This document shows positions 1 to 11,670 of a stretch of DNA of 64,000 nucleotides, one piece after another (the first letter of the stretch is position 1; the number at the start of each line of letters is the position of its first letter). Both the position numbers and the translations under genes were made by a program. A model generated the notes under the pieces. That model searched no databases. It saw only the letters and a program-made list of their open reading frames with translations, and was not told where the DNA came from. Where the stretch lies: contig UESW01003831.1 in NCBI GenBank assembly GCA_900491605.1, forward strand, positions 1,969,194-2,033,193, in the 5' to 3' direction. The stretch comes from Calamus simplicifolius (lineage: Eukaryota > Streptophyta > Magnoliopsida > Arecales > Arecaceae).

Positions 1-699
1 TCTCCATTGCTGTATGAGCCCTAAAAATATATGGTGTCCTTAGACTTAAGCCTATATCATAAAGTTGGATTTCAAGATGATTTCCTTAGCCTTATCGTCC
101 AGGGTCATGGAATTAATATGGCCACATGAGATAATCTTACGAAGTCAACTGGACAAAGATGGATTGGTATGAGTGTTCAAGGAAGATTATTTACGATCAC
201 ACCTTATGTTTTGTGATCCATAATTCGGGCAATCATGTGCATAAGTTGCATACGATTATGGACACAGATATTTGACTTGGTATCTATTTCAAATACTGCT
301 CAGAGTAAATCCTTGAGGGATTGAGAGTGCTTAATTGAGGTGTGATCAAATTTTTTAGGATACGAACGAGATTGGATTGCATCGTTTATGTGCTGCGTTA
401 GTTATTTATTAACTTAATATAGCATTTTCACTATGTGTCACTGTGTATGAATTTTATCGGATCACACACCTACCCCACTGCACTACATGAAAAGAGAGGT
501 GAGATGACATTATGAGTAAGACCTTGTGTGGACGAGTGGGAGATTGTTACAGGGCGGCTGAAATAGGGTGGCTGAAATATGGAACACGGCCTGCCCTGTT
601 GCCCTATTTCTGAAATGTGGACACGCCGCGGCCCTGTTCCTCCGTGAAAGACCGGATGAGACGTCCACCCACCTCTTAAATGGGGTGTTTCCTGGATGA
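1..699. other. No recognisable gene; left flank
   Basis: AT-rich sequence with no protein family match that I can recognise on either strand. Short open frames here lack similarity and splice context. It may be upstream or promoter sequence of the PHL-like gene that follows. Confidence 0.4.
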
Positions 700-930
700 G
701 CCCTGGACGAGTAGAATAAAGGGAGACGGGTTCCCTGATTTCTGCAATACAGAAGAAACAGAGAAGAACTTCCTTCCTCTTTGCTCTTTGTTCTTCCTTC
801 CATCCCCTTCTCCCTCTCCGGCACCGTGGCTCAGGGGTGTGGACATATTAGGGACTCTGGTAGCCCCTGACGACTGACGATGCAGCCGCTGCTCATTGGA
901 GCTTCCGCTGCACGGCCGTGAAATAGGTGA
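700..930 (+). other. Possible non-coding first exon (5' UTR) of the PHL-like gene
   Basis: A GC- and CT-rich stretch in otherwise AT-rich DNA, with long pyrimidine runs around 770-815 typical of plant 5' UTRs. It ends in a good splice donor, GTGAGT, just after 925. No PHL N-terminal residues are visible in it, so if it belongs to the gene it would be untranslated. It is a guess from composition, donor and position only. Confidence 0.25.
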
Positions 931-1977
931 GTCCCCTGTTTTTCCACGGCATCAGTGATACCAACACTTCTAAATCTAAATTAAATGTAGAATATAAAGA
1001 TAATCTAACCTTTGTGTCTGGGGATAGTGTCTCGCTTGGTACACTTAAGGTCAGCATTATGCTTTATAGTTATTTTATTTCTTGAGAAAGCTCGGCGTTT
1101 GACAGGGCTTCTGTTATATGCTAGACAACCATATATAACTGTTAGGTTGCGTTTGGAAGCAAAATTTAGTTAACCCAAAGTAAATGAGTTAACTTGCTCC
1201 TACTTACCCTTACTCTTTATTTTGGAATAAATTACTCCACCCCTACTTGGTGAACTTATAATTCTTAGATTAAGTGGGGTAGATGGGTTTGGAAGACAAA
1301 GAGTGATGTACCAAATTTTCAGACATACCTGTGTTATCTTTCTCAAATAGTGGTTTAACCCAAGTGCTCAAATGAGTGTTTTGGCTGAAAAAGAGTGGAA
1401 TAAATGTGTTAAATGGCTTGCTCCCTTTCATTCCACTTCCAATCTTAGCCTTGGAAATGAATTTGATATCTGGCACGAGAAATGCTAGTTTATATTGTGA
1501 AATATAACCAAAGATGAACATCAATATTTTTTATAACTAAACACTTTCAAATATTCATTTTGTGTCGACATTTTGGTCAATAGAGAAGAAAAGCTGCCTG
1601 AAATGCTCTTTGATGAGCAACATTGATGATTCTTTTGCTTTTGGAAATGCTACTCTGCCGATTAACTTGATTAAATCATTTGGAGGGCAATCATTGGACA
1701 AATTTGAACCAATCCCTTGGTAGTTATGGTTATCTGATCAATATCCATGGTACCTGGTTTGATTAGTTAATGTTGGAGGGGTTTCTGGTCTGCTTGTTGA
1801 ACTCGATAGAATGCTTAGGTTGATATCATTGCTTGCCAACTGTTATTGTTTTATGCAATGGCCGTGTAATATCTTGTGCTAAGCTTTTTATTTGTAAGAA
1901 TACTCTTTCCGTTCATGTTGAAGTTTATTCAACAAAATTTATTTTTCAATCTACCACTTCTGTTCTTGTCATTCAGG
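931..1977 (+). other. Intronic or intergenic AT-rich sequence
   Basis: No gene seen. A segment from about 1147 to 1545 starts TTGCGTTTGG and has a weak inverted counterpart (AACTAAACAC) near 1535, so it may be an old MITE. The match is too weak to call. Confidence 0.3.
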
Positions 1978-2099
1978 TCACTTTGCTGGGTCTGAATGAT
2001 GGCTTTGCTAGTTCAAATTTTTCAGCAAATAGTGAAAGAAACCTTGTTGGACCAGGTGAAACTGAAAGCAATAATACTTCTGATTCAATGGAAAGACAC
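1978..2099 (+). pseudogene. PHL: PHL-like exon upstream of the conserved core
   Basis: Preceded by a TTCAG acceptor and open through a Ser/Asn/Glu-rich segment, as expected for the linker before the conserved SLNLFPDGFSIGKPTE block. I see no clean GT donor between 2095 and 2163, so either the exon runs differently or its donor has mutated. Residue-level similarity is low, and the call depends on position. Confidence 0.4.
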
Positions 2100-2163
2100 C
2101 TATATATATCTTCTTTTTCTTTCCTTCTTTTTTTTAAAAAAAAATGTTTAACTTTTAATGCAG

Positions 2164-2228
2164 AACATGAGGCATCATTCTCTCTAAACTTATTTCCTGA
2201 TGGATTTTCTATTGGGAAACCTACAGAG
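2164..2228 (+). pseudogene. PHL: PHL-like exon, FPDGFSIGKPTE motif
   Basis: Acceptor TTTTAATGCAG lies directly before 2164 and a GT donor follows 2228. It encodes EASFSLNLFPDGFSIGKPTE, the most recognisable block near the N-terminus of plant PHL/SPT20-like proteins. The frame is intact. Confidence 0.8.
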
Positions 2229-2338
2229 GTTTGTTGATCATACTTTTGCTCACTATATCAATTCACTAATAGCTATGTGGATTTTGTTTTATGTTCATAT
2301 TGTTTGCCTTTATCTTGGTGCTATTGGGATTTTCATAG

Positions 2339-2416
2339 GGTATGCTTTTGCCTTCACTTGGAGATGTTCCTAATTTGCTGCACCCTTACAATAGGGCATC
2401 AAAGACCTTATTTTCT
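2339..2416 (+). pseudogene. PHL: PHL-like exon, LLHPYNRASKTLFS motif
   Basis: Seventy-eight bases, phase 0 at both ends (TTTCATAG acceptor, GTAAGT donor). It encodes a 26-residue block ending NLLHPYNRASKTLFS, conserved in the family. The next exon is 12.1 kb away because the intron is filled with mobile elements. Confidence 0.85.
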
Positions 2417-2668
2417 GTAAGTATGCTGATTTATTTAATTTCTTACATGCTAATTTATTTAACTGCTTACTGCTTCAAATGACTAATTCATTCCTTGAAG
2501 ATTTACTCATTGCCTTCTCTTCAATTTAAGTTTTTAGCTTAAGAGATTATAGAATCCTAACATGTTTTACTTAAAGCTTTTTTAAGAATTTAGCAATTTT
2601 ACATGTGTTTGTTTTAATTAGCTAGGTGTTTATTGAAATAATGTGTATGTCAAATGTAATATTGTTTG

Positions 2669-2963
2669 TGTTGAAGTGTAAATAAGCTGTAAATAAAATT
2701 AGTTAAATATCCTTATAGATTAGGAGAATCTGTTTGAATTTAAATTCCCTAAAATTAAGAGATTTGATTAGATAGATTTCAGATTTAGAATGATTAAGTT
2801 TCCTATTCTTATCTTATAATCATTCCCTAAAATTAAGGGATTTGATTAGATAGATTTCAGATTTAGAATGATTAAGTTTCCTATACTTATCTTGTAATCT
2901 CCTATATATTTCCTAGGATTGTACACTGAAGGGAATGAATAAAAAAAATTTCAGCCTTCTACA
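2669..2963 (+). repeat. Copia 5' LTR with internal 79-bp tandem duplication
   Basis: It starts TGTTGAAGTG and ends CTACA before the primer-binding site. A block of about 79 bp beginning TTCCCTAAAATTAAG (about 2744-2823) is repeated directly from about 2823 to 2901. The same duplication is in the 3' LTR, so it predates this insertion. Confidence 0.9.
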
Positions 2964-3091
2964 TGGTATCAGAGCTCTAAGGTTTTCCGCATTCATCTCT
3001 TTGCACGCAGCCTTCATTGCTGCGGCTCCATTGAGCCTATTTTCTACCTATCCCAGCAGCCTTCATTGCTACAAGATTTCTTCCATCGACC

Positions 3092-3511
3092 ATGTCAACA
3101 TCTGAAACCTCTAGCATCCGTAACCCATCTGAAGAATCCAATTCTGTTCAGAAAATTAGAAATTTACAGAATATTCGGGCATCCTATAGGCTCAGTGGGA
3201 AGAATTATCTTAAGTGGTCTCAATTTGTCCGAACATATTTCAAAGACAAGGGGAGGCTCAGCCATCTTCTCGGAAACGGGCCAACAAAGGATGATCCGAA
3301 GTTTGAAACCTGGGATGAGGAGGACTCCATGATAATGTCGTGGCTATGGGATTCCATGGAACCCATGATTAGCGACACATGCATGTTTTTGACAACTGCA
3401 AAGGAATTTGGGACTTTGTTCGTCGCACATATTCAAAGGACCACGATGATGCACAAGTTTATGAGATCAAGGTCAAAACTACAGCCAATAATGAAGAAAT
3501 TGGAAAGCTAA
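3092..3511 (+). pseudogene. Copia gag fragment (UBN2-type)
   Basis: The open frame begins at an ATG about 130 bp downstream of the primer-binding site. It contains a YRLSGKNYLKWSQFVRTYF-like segment, typical of the N-terminal Copia gag domain. The rest of gag, including the CCHC zinc knuckle, is missing: the protease region follows only about 100 bp later. This is an internal deletion. Confidence 0.8.
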
Positions 3512-3639
3512 GGAGTTTGTTAGGATCTCAATAGAAGCCTTCTGGAGCTTGCTCTTTGACTCTTTCAGGTAAACCTTCTTTTTCTTTTTGTATGAATGCC
3601 CAAATAACAGAAACCGAAAACATCTATACAAACTCTTGG

Positions 3640-4646
3640 ATAATAGACTCCGGTACCACAGACCATATGACCCCTACACCTCAGCATTTCTACACCTATA
3701 CCCCATGCCCAGGTAACAGAAAATTGTAGTGGCTAATGGCTCTTTAACCACTATTGCAGGGTTCGGGGATATATATCACACCCACCCTTATCCTTAAAAA
3801 TGTTCTTCATGTACCAAAACTATCAGCCAGCCTCATCTCCATTTATAAGATCACCTATGACCTTAAATGTTATGCTATTTTTTCCTCTTCTTATTGTGTT
3901 TTTCAGGATCAGGGATCGGGGAAGAGGATTGGACTTGCTAAGGAAAGTAGCGGCCTTTATCTCCTTGAATCATCTCAAACTGTTAAGAATGATTTGTCAT
4001 TGTCCTTTCTCAGTTCTTCCAATAAAGATATTATTTGGCTGTATCATTTACGCCTAGGTCATCCATCTTTTAGGGTTTTACAAGTTATGTTTCCTCAACT
4101 ATTCCAAGGATTAGATATTTCTGAGTTTCATTGTGATATTTGTGAGTTATCAAACCATACTCGTGTATCTTTTCCTATTAGCAATAACAGTTCTTATCCT
4201 TTTCATTTGATCCATAGTGACATATGGGGCCTTCCAGCATACCTAATATTTCTGGGGCTCGGTGGTTTGTATCCTTCATTGATGACTGCACTCGAGTTAC
4301 ATGGCTATTCCTCCTCAAACACAAATCTGATGTTAGCTTTGTTATTCCAACGTTCCATTCAATGGTTCAAAACCAATTTGGAGTTACCATAAAAAGCTTT
4401 AGGACAGATAATGCTAGAGATTACTTTAATCAAGTTCTATCACCTTATTTCCAATCCCAAGGTATTATCCATGAATCATCATGTGTCAACACGCCCCAGC
4501 AAAATGGGGTAGCTGAAAGAAAAAATGGACATTTGCTCAACACCATTCGAGCCTTACTCTTTCAAGGGAATATACCCAAGTCTTATTGGGGTGAGACTGC
4601 TCTCACTGCCACATACATGATAAACAGACTTCCCTCCGTGTGCTAA
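3640..4646 (+). pseudogene. Copia protease, pre-integrase and integrase region
   Basis: A retropepsin-like DSG(T) motif lies near 3648 in IIDSGTTDHMTP. It is followed by the GAG-pre-integrase block (WLYHLRLGHPSF, HCDICELSNH) and the integrase core with HSDIWG, FRTDNARDYF and PQQNGVAERKN, giving the D,D(35)E acidic residues. The frame changes near 4225. Confidence 0.88.
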
Positions 4647-5166
4647 ATAATAAGAGTCCTATAGAGACCCTCAATAGCTTATACCCTCACTTCCGAACCT
4701 CAAATGGCCTTATACCTAGGGTATTTGGCAGCACTGCCTTTGTTCATGTTCACAGCCAGCATAGAAACAAACTAGATCCCCGTGCCATCAAATGTGTCTT
4801 TCTTGGTTACTCATCCACTCAAAAAGGATTCAAGTGTTATAACCCTTCATCCAAAAAAACTATATTTCTGTTGATGTTACATTTGTGGAAAATACACCTT
4901 TTTTCTCCAAGTCCTCTCTTCAGAGGGAGATTTCCATGTTAGAAGATAGAACTTCTGAGATTTCTGAACCACTTCAAACCCTTGATCTTCCAACCAGCAT
5001 AGTTGGAAACAAGTCTACTGAATCTGTGTCATTTCCTGTCTCTCCTGACCTAATCAATGCCAGTCACAACCCTACAAGATTCTCTCAGGTGTATTCAAGA
5101 AGAAAGGCTGTTCCTGAATTGACACAAGTCCAAGAATCTAATCCAAACTCTAAAAATGAAATCAAG

Positions 5167-5305
5167 GTAAGATCTGACATGTCTTTACAGCCTATTAGAT
5201 ATCTACTGACCCCATTGAAGACTTAGACATACCCGTAAGATTTGACATGTCTTTACAGCCTATTGAGACACCTACTGACCCCATTGAAGACTTAGACATA
5301 CCCAT
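5167..5305 (+). repeat. 69-bp tandem duplication inside the Copia linker
   Basis: A unit starting TAAGATCTGACATGTC is followed at once by a near-identical copy starting TAAGATTTGACATGTC. Each ends with GACTTAGACATACCC. It lies between the integrase and reverse transcriptase regions, and a stop falls at the junction. Confidence 0.9.
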
Positions 5306-5559
5306 TGCTGTTAGAAAAGGCACAAGAGAATGCACCAAACAACCACTCTATCCATTATCTTACTATGTCTCCCTTAAACGTCTATCCCCAACTCACCGAA
5401 AATTTATTATGAGCCTAAACACCATTGCTATTTCTAACACTGTTACTGAGGCATTGATAAAAAGGGAATGGAGGACTGCCATGAGAGAGAAGATGAGTGC
5501 ATTAGAAAAGAATAGAACATGAGAGATCATTGACAAACCAGAAGAAAAAAATATTGTTG

Positions 5560-6950
5560 GCTGTAAGTGGATTTTCACATTGAAATATAGAGCTGATGGA
5601 TCCCTTAGAGATATAAAGTAAGATTGGTAGCTAAAGAGTACACTCAAACCTACAGTGTAGATTATCAGGAGAGCTTTGCTCCAGTCGCAAAAATGAATAC
5701 TATGAGAATCCTATTATCTTTGGCTGCACACTTCAATTGGCAACTACTGCAATATGATGTTAAGAATGCATTTCTCCATGGTGATCTAGATGAAGAAATT
5801 TACATGAACATTCCACCAGATTTGAAGGGAACTCAGGTAGCAAGGTGTGCAGGTTGAGAAAAGCACTTTATGGATTAAAACAATCACCTAGAGCATGGTT
5901 TGGAAGATTTGCAAAAGTGATGAAGGAATTCGGATATAAACAAAGTCAAGGAGACCATACACTCTTTATTAAGCAGTTAGTTACAGGGGAGGCCACTGCT
6001 CTTCTAGTATATGTGGACGACATTATAGTAACTGGAAATGATGAGATGGAGAAGCAGGAATTAAAGTGGCAGCTGGTGAAGGAATTTGAGATAAAGGAAC
6101 TAGGGAAACTGAAGTACTTCCTTAATATTGAGGTGGCATATTCCACACAAGGAATCTTCATATCTCAGCAAAAGTATGTGACTGATTTGTTGGTAAAACA
6201 AGAAAGATAGATTGTAAACCCGTCTCTACTCCAATGGATCCAAATCATAAGTTAGGTGAGGCTAAGAAGAACCAGCTGTTGACAAAGGAATGTACCAAAG
6301 ATTGGTAGGTAGACTCATATATCTTACTCACACTCGACCAGACATAGCATACTCAGTAAGCATGATTAGTCAATTTATGCATGATCCAAGGGAACCACAT
6401 CTTCAAGCTGCTTACAGGGTACTACATTACCTAAAAGGCAATCCAGGGAAAGAATTTTGTTCAAAAGGAGCAATACTCTTACTCTAGAAGCTTATACCGA
6501 TGCAGATTATGCAGGTTCCCTAATAGATAGAAGATCTACTACAGGATATTTTATCTTTCTTGAAAGAAACCTGGTAACATGGAGAAGTAAGAAGCAGAAT
6601 GTGGTAGCAAGATCATCTGCAGAAGCAAAATTTAGGGCTATTGCGCAAGGCCTGTGTGAGCTGCTTTGGCTAAAGATTATTCTAGATGATTTGAAGTCAA
6701 ATGGGAAAGTCCTATGAGACTCTATTGTGACAACAAGTCAGCTATCAATATTGCTCATAATCCTATACAACATGATAGGACAAAACACATCAAATTGATA
6801 GACATTTTATCAAAGAGAAATTGTAGGAAGGATTAGTGTGTATGTCTTATGTTCCATCGGGACAACAACTAGCGGATGTTCTAACAAAAGGGCTGAGTAG
6901 TTCCATTTTTCAGGGCCTTATATCCAAGCTGGGAATGGAAGATATCTATT
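5560..6950 (+). pseudogene. Copia reverse transcriptase and RNase H
   Basis: RT motifs: KWIFTLKYRADG, YQESFAPVAKMNT, YDVKNAFLHGDLDEEIYM, then LRKALYGLKQSPRAW and the catalytic YVDDIIV box (near 6010). RNase H follows with TRPDIAYSVS, AYTDADYAGSLIDRRSTTGY and SSAEAKFRA. Frame breaks occur near 5620, 5850, 6210 and 6480. Confidence 0.9.
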
Positions 6951-6968
6951 CCTCAGCTTGAGAGGGAG

Positions 6969-7260
6969 TGTTGAAGTGTAAATAAGCTGTAAATAAAATT
7001 AGTTAAATATCCTTATAGATTAGGAGAATCTGTTTGAATTTAAATTCCTAAAATTAAGGGATTTGATTAGCTAGATTTCAGATTTAGAATGATTAAGTTT
7101 CATATTCTTATCTTGTAATCATTCCTAAAATTAAGGGATTTGATTAAATAGATTTCAGATTTAGAATGATTAAGTTTCCTATTCTTATCTTATAATCTCC
7201 TATATATTTCTAGGATTGTACACTGAAGGGAATGAATAAAAAAAATTTCATCCTTATACA
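6969..7260 (+). repeat. Copia 3' LTR
   Basis: Matches the 5' LTR apart from a few substitutions and one-base indels. It follows the purine tract and is followed by the second GTTTG target duplication. Confidence 0.92.
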
Positions 7261-7265
7261 GTTTG

Positions 7266-8156
7266 TTAAGTTCTTACAGAAGATGCTTTGTTAGCAACAA
7301 GGTTTGCCATATTGAGAACTAGTACAGTTTTGGCACCGGACTAGTATGAAGCAATAACGTACCAATTAGATGAATCGAAAGATTCTAACTCATAAACCAC
7401 GTTGTACCAAGTCGAACTGGGCAGTTTGATATAGAATGGAGTGATTTGATATGGTATAAGGTCAGTATGAGATTAGTATAAGATAGTATTGACCTTGTAC
7501 CATTTCAAAGTAGCAAACCATACCAAAATTCAGTGCAGTTCAGTATGTTTGGCATGCTTTGGCTAGCAGGGATGTTATTAATAATTTTCTGCATATTGCA
7601 GCCAGAAGAAATGTTGTATCCGTGTAGGTAGGACTTAGAAGTGAATCTTTTTCCCCCTATATTCTAGAAAATTAGAGCTTTTGCTTGGTCTAGTGTGGTC
7701 ATAGTTTTTTATACATATCTAGTTAATTTTATGATTGCAATGCATACCTTGGGTTTTGAGGAAAAGTTGAGCTGTATTTTGGGTGGGGCCAGGGATCTGG
7801 TTCATTCTTAATATCAATAGATTGGCAACTAAAATGATTACATTGGAAAAGATTGCATTTACATCATTGTGGAGTATGACTTGCTGCCGTGATATGCACA
7901 TACACCTGCATAGGTAATGCCTGTCAACCCACATTAACTTATGGACTCTGTAAAGCCTCCATAGGAGTCCCACACCTCGGCACCATTTGCAAAACAAGAT
8001 ACACCAAAGAGGAAAATAAGCTCATGATCCCTCCCTTCCCTTTTTATCCAAGGTTGACATCTTGCTGCTCAGTGGCCAGGCTTCTGTTGACTCCACACTA
8101 GGTTACTCATCATTTACAACAACATCCCTTCTCCACTGGTTCCATTTATGTTCCTG
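7266..8156 (+). other. Intron sequence without recognised features
   Basis: Part of the PHL-like intron. No coding similarity or terminal-repeat structure recognised. Confidence 0.4.
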
Positions 8157-9037
8157 TGATGCCTTAAAAGGGTTGAGTGATTTATATTTAGTAAAGTAAG
8201 AAGGGCAAGTACCAATTGAATTTGTTTTGAATTATGGTGGCCCAAGTTGGTATGAACCTTGTTCATTTTACTTTCATGTCACAAAATAGGTTCTTGAGTT
8301 TGCGGGCCCGGATCATTATATTATGGTATTAGAGCATGCACCAGCCAAAAGTGTAGGAGCTAAATGCCACACAGAGCAAAGTATTACATTGATGGAGCCA
8401 CCTCTTGAGCCTATGGACAATCCATAAAAAAAGTGCTATATTGATGGGAGCCACCTCTTGAGCCTATGGGGGCCCACATCGATAATGAAGAAAAGGTTTG
8501 AATAGTTTATATTTAGTAAAGCAAGAAGAACAAAGTACCAATTGAATTCTTTTTGGGTTGTGGTAGCCCAAGTTGGTGTGAACCTTGTCCATTTTGCTTT
8601 CATGTAACGAAACGGTTTGCCGGCTCGCGGGCATAGGTCTTTATATTATGGTCTTTATATTATGGTATCAGAGTCATGTACCAGCCAAAAGTGTAGGAGC
8701 TAAGTGTCACACAGGGTAAAGTGCTACATTGATGGGAGCCACCCCTTGAGCATGTAGGGGCCACCTTTAGAGTCCTGCTTACCTGATGGATGCGATAATG
8801 TGCCTCTGGCGATGAGAATGTCGCCTCTTTAAAGGGGATAGATTGTGATGCCCTTTTCCTTAAAGTCCAAACATCGGTAATGGAGAAAAGGTTGAGTGGT
8901 TTATATTTAATAAAGTAAGAAGGATAAGTACCAATTGAATTCTTTTTGAATTATGTGGCCCAAGTTGGTATGAATCTTATTCATTTTGCTTTCATATCAT
9001 GAAACAGGTTCGCCGGCTCGCGGGCCCGGGTTGTTAC
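8157..9037 (+). mobile_element. TRIM-like element, tandem form with three terminal repeats
   Basis: Three direct copies of a 160-190-bp repeat lie at about 8157-8320, 8471-8660 and 8846-9037. Each holds TTTATATTTAGTAAAG(T/C)AAGA and CGGGCCCGG near its right end, and the outer ones start TGATG. Between them are two related spacers of about 150 and 185 bp, each opening with TATGGTAT(T/C)AGAG, which resembles an initiator-tRNA primer-binding site. The second ends in a purine-rich AAAGGGGATAGAT. This LTR-internal-LTR-internal-LTR layout is typical of miniature retrotransposons (TRIM). No coding capacity. Boundaries of the middle copy are approximate. Confidence 0.6.
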
Positions 9038-9402
9038 GGTTCCATAGCTTGTTTCATCTTGCCATTGTAAACATGGATCTCAAAGCTTCTTGATACTCTT
9101 GGTGCTAACTTTTCCCTGCAAAATATGATCAAAAAGAAATATCTCATGATGTGTCTTAGAAAAATCATTCACATATTTGAAAAACCAAACGCATGACATT
9201 GTCATTGTATTTTTTGATGGCAACAACGATCTAGTGAGATAGTGTGGTAGAATCTTTTGCTTGGCGTTACTTCATATTGTAGTCTGCACTTTTAAACAAT
9301 TGTGGTTGGATGCAATATGTTGTGGTAAATTGGTATTGGCTAGTCTTATGAAATAATTTCCTGGTATTATGCAAATGACTGATGCTATTCCTATAACATC
9401 CA

Positions 9403-9555
9403 ATCCTATGTAATTTCGGCCTATGCATCCAAATTGGTCTTTTCTCTATTTTCTGCATTGTCAATATACTTTGTTTGGATCTATTGTTTCTTTTGCATCA
9501 TGATTCTATTTCTAGTGTTTCAATCCCATGTAATTTCGGCCTATGCATCCAAATT
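9403..9555 (+). repeat. Pair of 35-bp direct repeats
   Basis: CAATCC(T/C)ATGTAATTTCGG plus the next 15 bases occurs at 9403-9437 and again at 9521-9555, differing at one base. The surrounding sequence (9038-9860) shows nothing else. Confidence 0.75.
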
Positions 9556-9837
9556 CTGGCTCAGACACAGAATCAAATCAAATTTAAAAATCTTACCTCC
9601 TCTAGACATATTGCCGCAGTTATTGGATCAGGCTCCATCTTGCACAGGGCATCTAGAAGCTCATCCATCCTAATTTTTCAGAAGATGTACTAGAACCTTG
9701 GATTCAAGTAATAGGTTGTCAGCCACATTATTCAATTGATGAATTCAAATCATTTAAAAAGTTGATGATGGAAGAATTGTATTCAATAATTTTTAATGAA
9801 TGAATCAATTTTTACCTATTAAATGCAACTTCTTGCC

Positions 9838-11430
9838 CATCTAGCAGCATCATTGCTACTAATATAGTCATTGGTAGGCCTCGGATCTATCCATTTTGTT
9901 CCTTCCTTGATATCGATTATCATATGATGGAAGAAGCCCATTTGAGGGTATCTCTTGCTATCCACAACCCTCACCACTCGATATGATGGGGGTGATAGCC
10001 TTCTCCATATTGTCGACTCACACCTAAAAGGGTTGATTGGTGACTATGCCTTCTACCTTAGCACCTTCTATGCTGACTCAGGCGTATCTACCATCCTGCA
10101 TGGCAAACTGTCATTATGAAGTGCTACATAATGCATGGCAAACTGTCATTATGGGCTCTTCATCAGTGCTAAGACCCATGTATAGTAGCAGATGAACTTG
10201 GTGATGGTCTGGGCTGTCTCAATAACCTATCTAACTTTGTGGATCTTCTCAATATCCATTAGCATCAGGTAAATACAGTATGCTGTACATGGGGTCTAGA
10301 AGGTATATGGCATTCTTTACATCAACAGCTCTCCGACAGCCTTGCATTATGTGCCATTATCTGCGACAACCTACACGATATACTGCTTTCTAATTTCATC
10401 AATCCTATCTTCCATCAAACCGAGAAATGTAGTGTATATTGTGTGCTATGTTTAAAGCATCTATAGATATATGGAATGATGTCTTCCTGACACAAATAGG
10501 TAAGAAAATTGATGATGTTGTCTACTAAGTTTTGTCCATCCATCACACATTAAGGTGAGGTTGTATGTCTCCCAGCTACTTTGATAGCAAGTTACCGAAT
10601 TCTACAATTCCTTGATTTGATCCAGTAGGTCTCTATATGTCTTTTGGCCTTGGAGGTTCAACATTCTAATTGGTTCTTTGGATGTCATTGACCATGGTTT
10701 GGGAATGGGCGTTCCCTACGGTGTTTGCTACTGTGGCTGAAGAGCAATCACTTCCTAATTGCCTTCCACATGTTAGATTTTGTCCTTCACAAGTATTGTA
10801 TTATCTGCTGTCGAGAATCTTTGCTCGAAAAGGCATGTAGATTAACATCATGGGTATTTGCATTTGAGATCTACCTAGAATTCTTTCCTTTTTTTACTGC
10901 CAAAGGCCCCAAACATGGCAGCTATCTAACTCTATTGCCTACCAGATATCTCCTTCACCAGTGTGCTCCCATAAATGCCTAATGAGCCTATCCTGGCTAT
11001 CTTGGAATCACCATCCTCCTTGTAATGGTCCTACAATAAACCGAGCGTTGCCCTTGTCAATCTCATTCTTTTGCCACTCTTCTTGATTGACCTGCATGGC
11101 CTTCCTAATTATCACTTTCATATCAATCGAATATGACTCATTGTACTCGTTCGGATCTCTTGAGTGGTAAGGAGGCTCTGTTGACAATTGCTTCACCTCC
11201 GCCGCCTTCTTTGCAACTCTTTGCTAATTTGCTTTAAAGTTTGTAAAATATTTTTTCATCAACTGACGGATCTCCAAAGGGCGTTTCTAGCATTTGCTAA
11301 AATCGGAGTAACTATTGGCCAGATACTACTTCAAGATGGTCACCCCTCCCACCTTTAACTCCACATCACGCCACTTACACATCTAGTTATGCTGTCTTGA
11401 AATCGATGTATCGTGAGCTCACCTTATATC
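9838..11430 (-). mobile_element. Decayed hAT-type transposase (DUF659-like) remnant
   Basis: On the minus strand, fragments read like a plant hAT transposase: an N-terminal piece near 11196-11008 with KAMQVNQEEWQKN; a DUF659-like middle near 10550-10400 with NLVDNIINFLTYL; and a C-terminal piece near 9960-9840 with PQMGFFHHM and GTKWIDPRP. Frames are broken throughout and no terminal inverted repeats were found. Identification is by weak motif resemblance. Confidence 0.45.
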
Positions 11431-11670
11431 CTCTTTACTTGATTTGGATCCATACTTCCAAATTTAAAAGTAGTGAATTTTTGTTGTTGATAAAAAAAAT
11501 ATAATTAATGCATCGCAAGATGCTTCTAAATTATCTATTTGTAATCCTATTGATTTATAATTTTAAATTAATATAATATTTTAAATTAATTTTAAATTAA
11601 AAATATGAAAAATTTTATAATATCTTGAAAATAAAATTTTAATATAGATTGATGCAATACCTATCACATA

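Larger units (their letters stand above)
2669..7260 (+). mobile_element. Complete Copia LTR retrotransposon (decayed coding region)
   Basis: Direct LTRs lie at 2669-2963 and 6969-7260, both TG...CA, flanked by a 5-bp target duplication GTTTG (2664-2668 and 7261-7265). A primer-binding site, TGGTATCAGAGC, starts at 2964 and a purine tract, TGAGAGGGAG, ends at 6968. Domain order is gag, protease, integrase, reverse transcriptase, RNase H, which defines Copia. The reading frame is broken many times (frame changes or stops near 3511, 3730, 4230, 4640, 4900, 5226, 5522, 5620, 5850, 6210, 6470), so it cannot move by itself. LTRs differ at only a few positions by eye, suggesting a fairly recent insertion. 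It sits in the same orientation as the host PHL-like gene, inside its large intron. Confidence 0.93.

Noticed and set aside
1147..1545. Possible MITE with TTGCGTTTGG end
   Set aside because: The inverted partner matches at only about seven of twelve positions and no target duplication was found.
8157..9037. Cassandra-type TRIM with 5S rRNA domain
   Set aside because: The repeats contain no 5S-like promoter or gene sequence, so only a general TRIM-like call is made.
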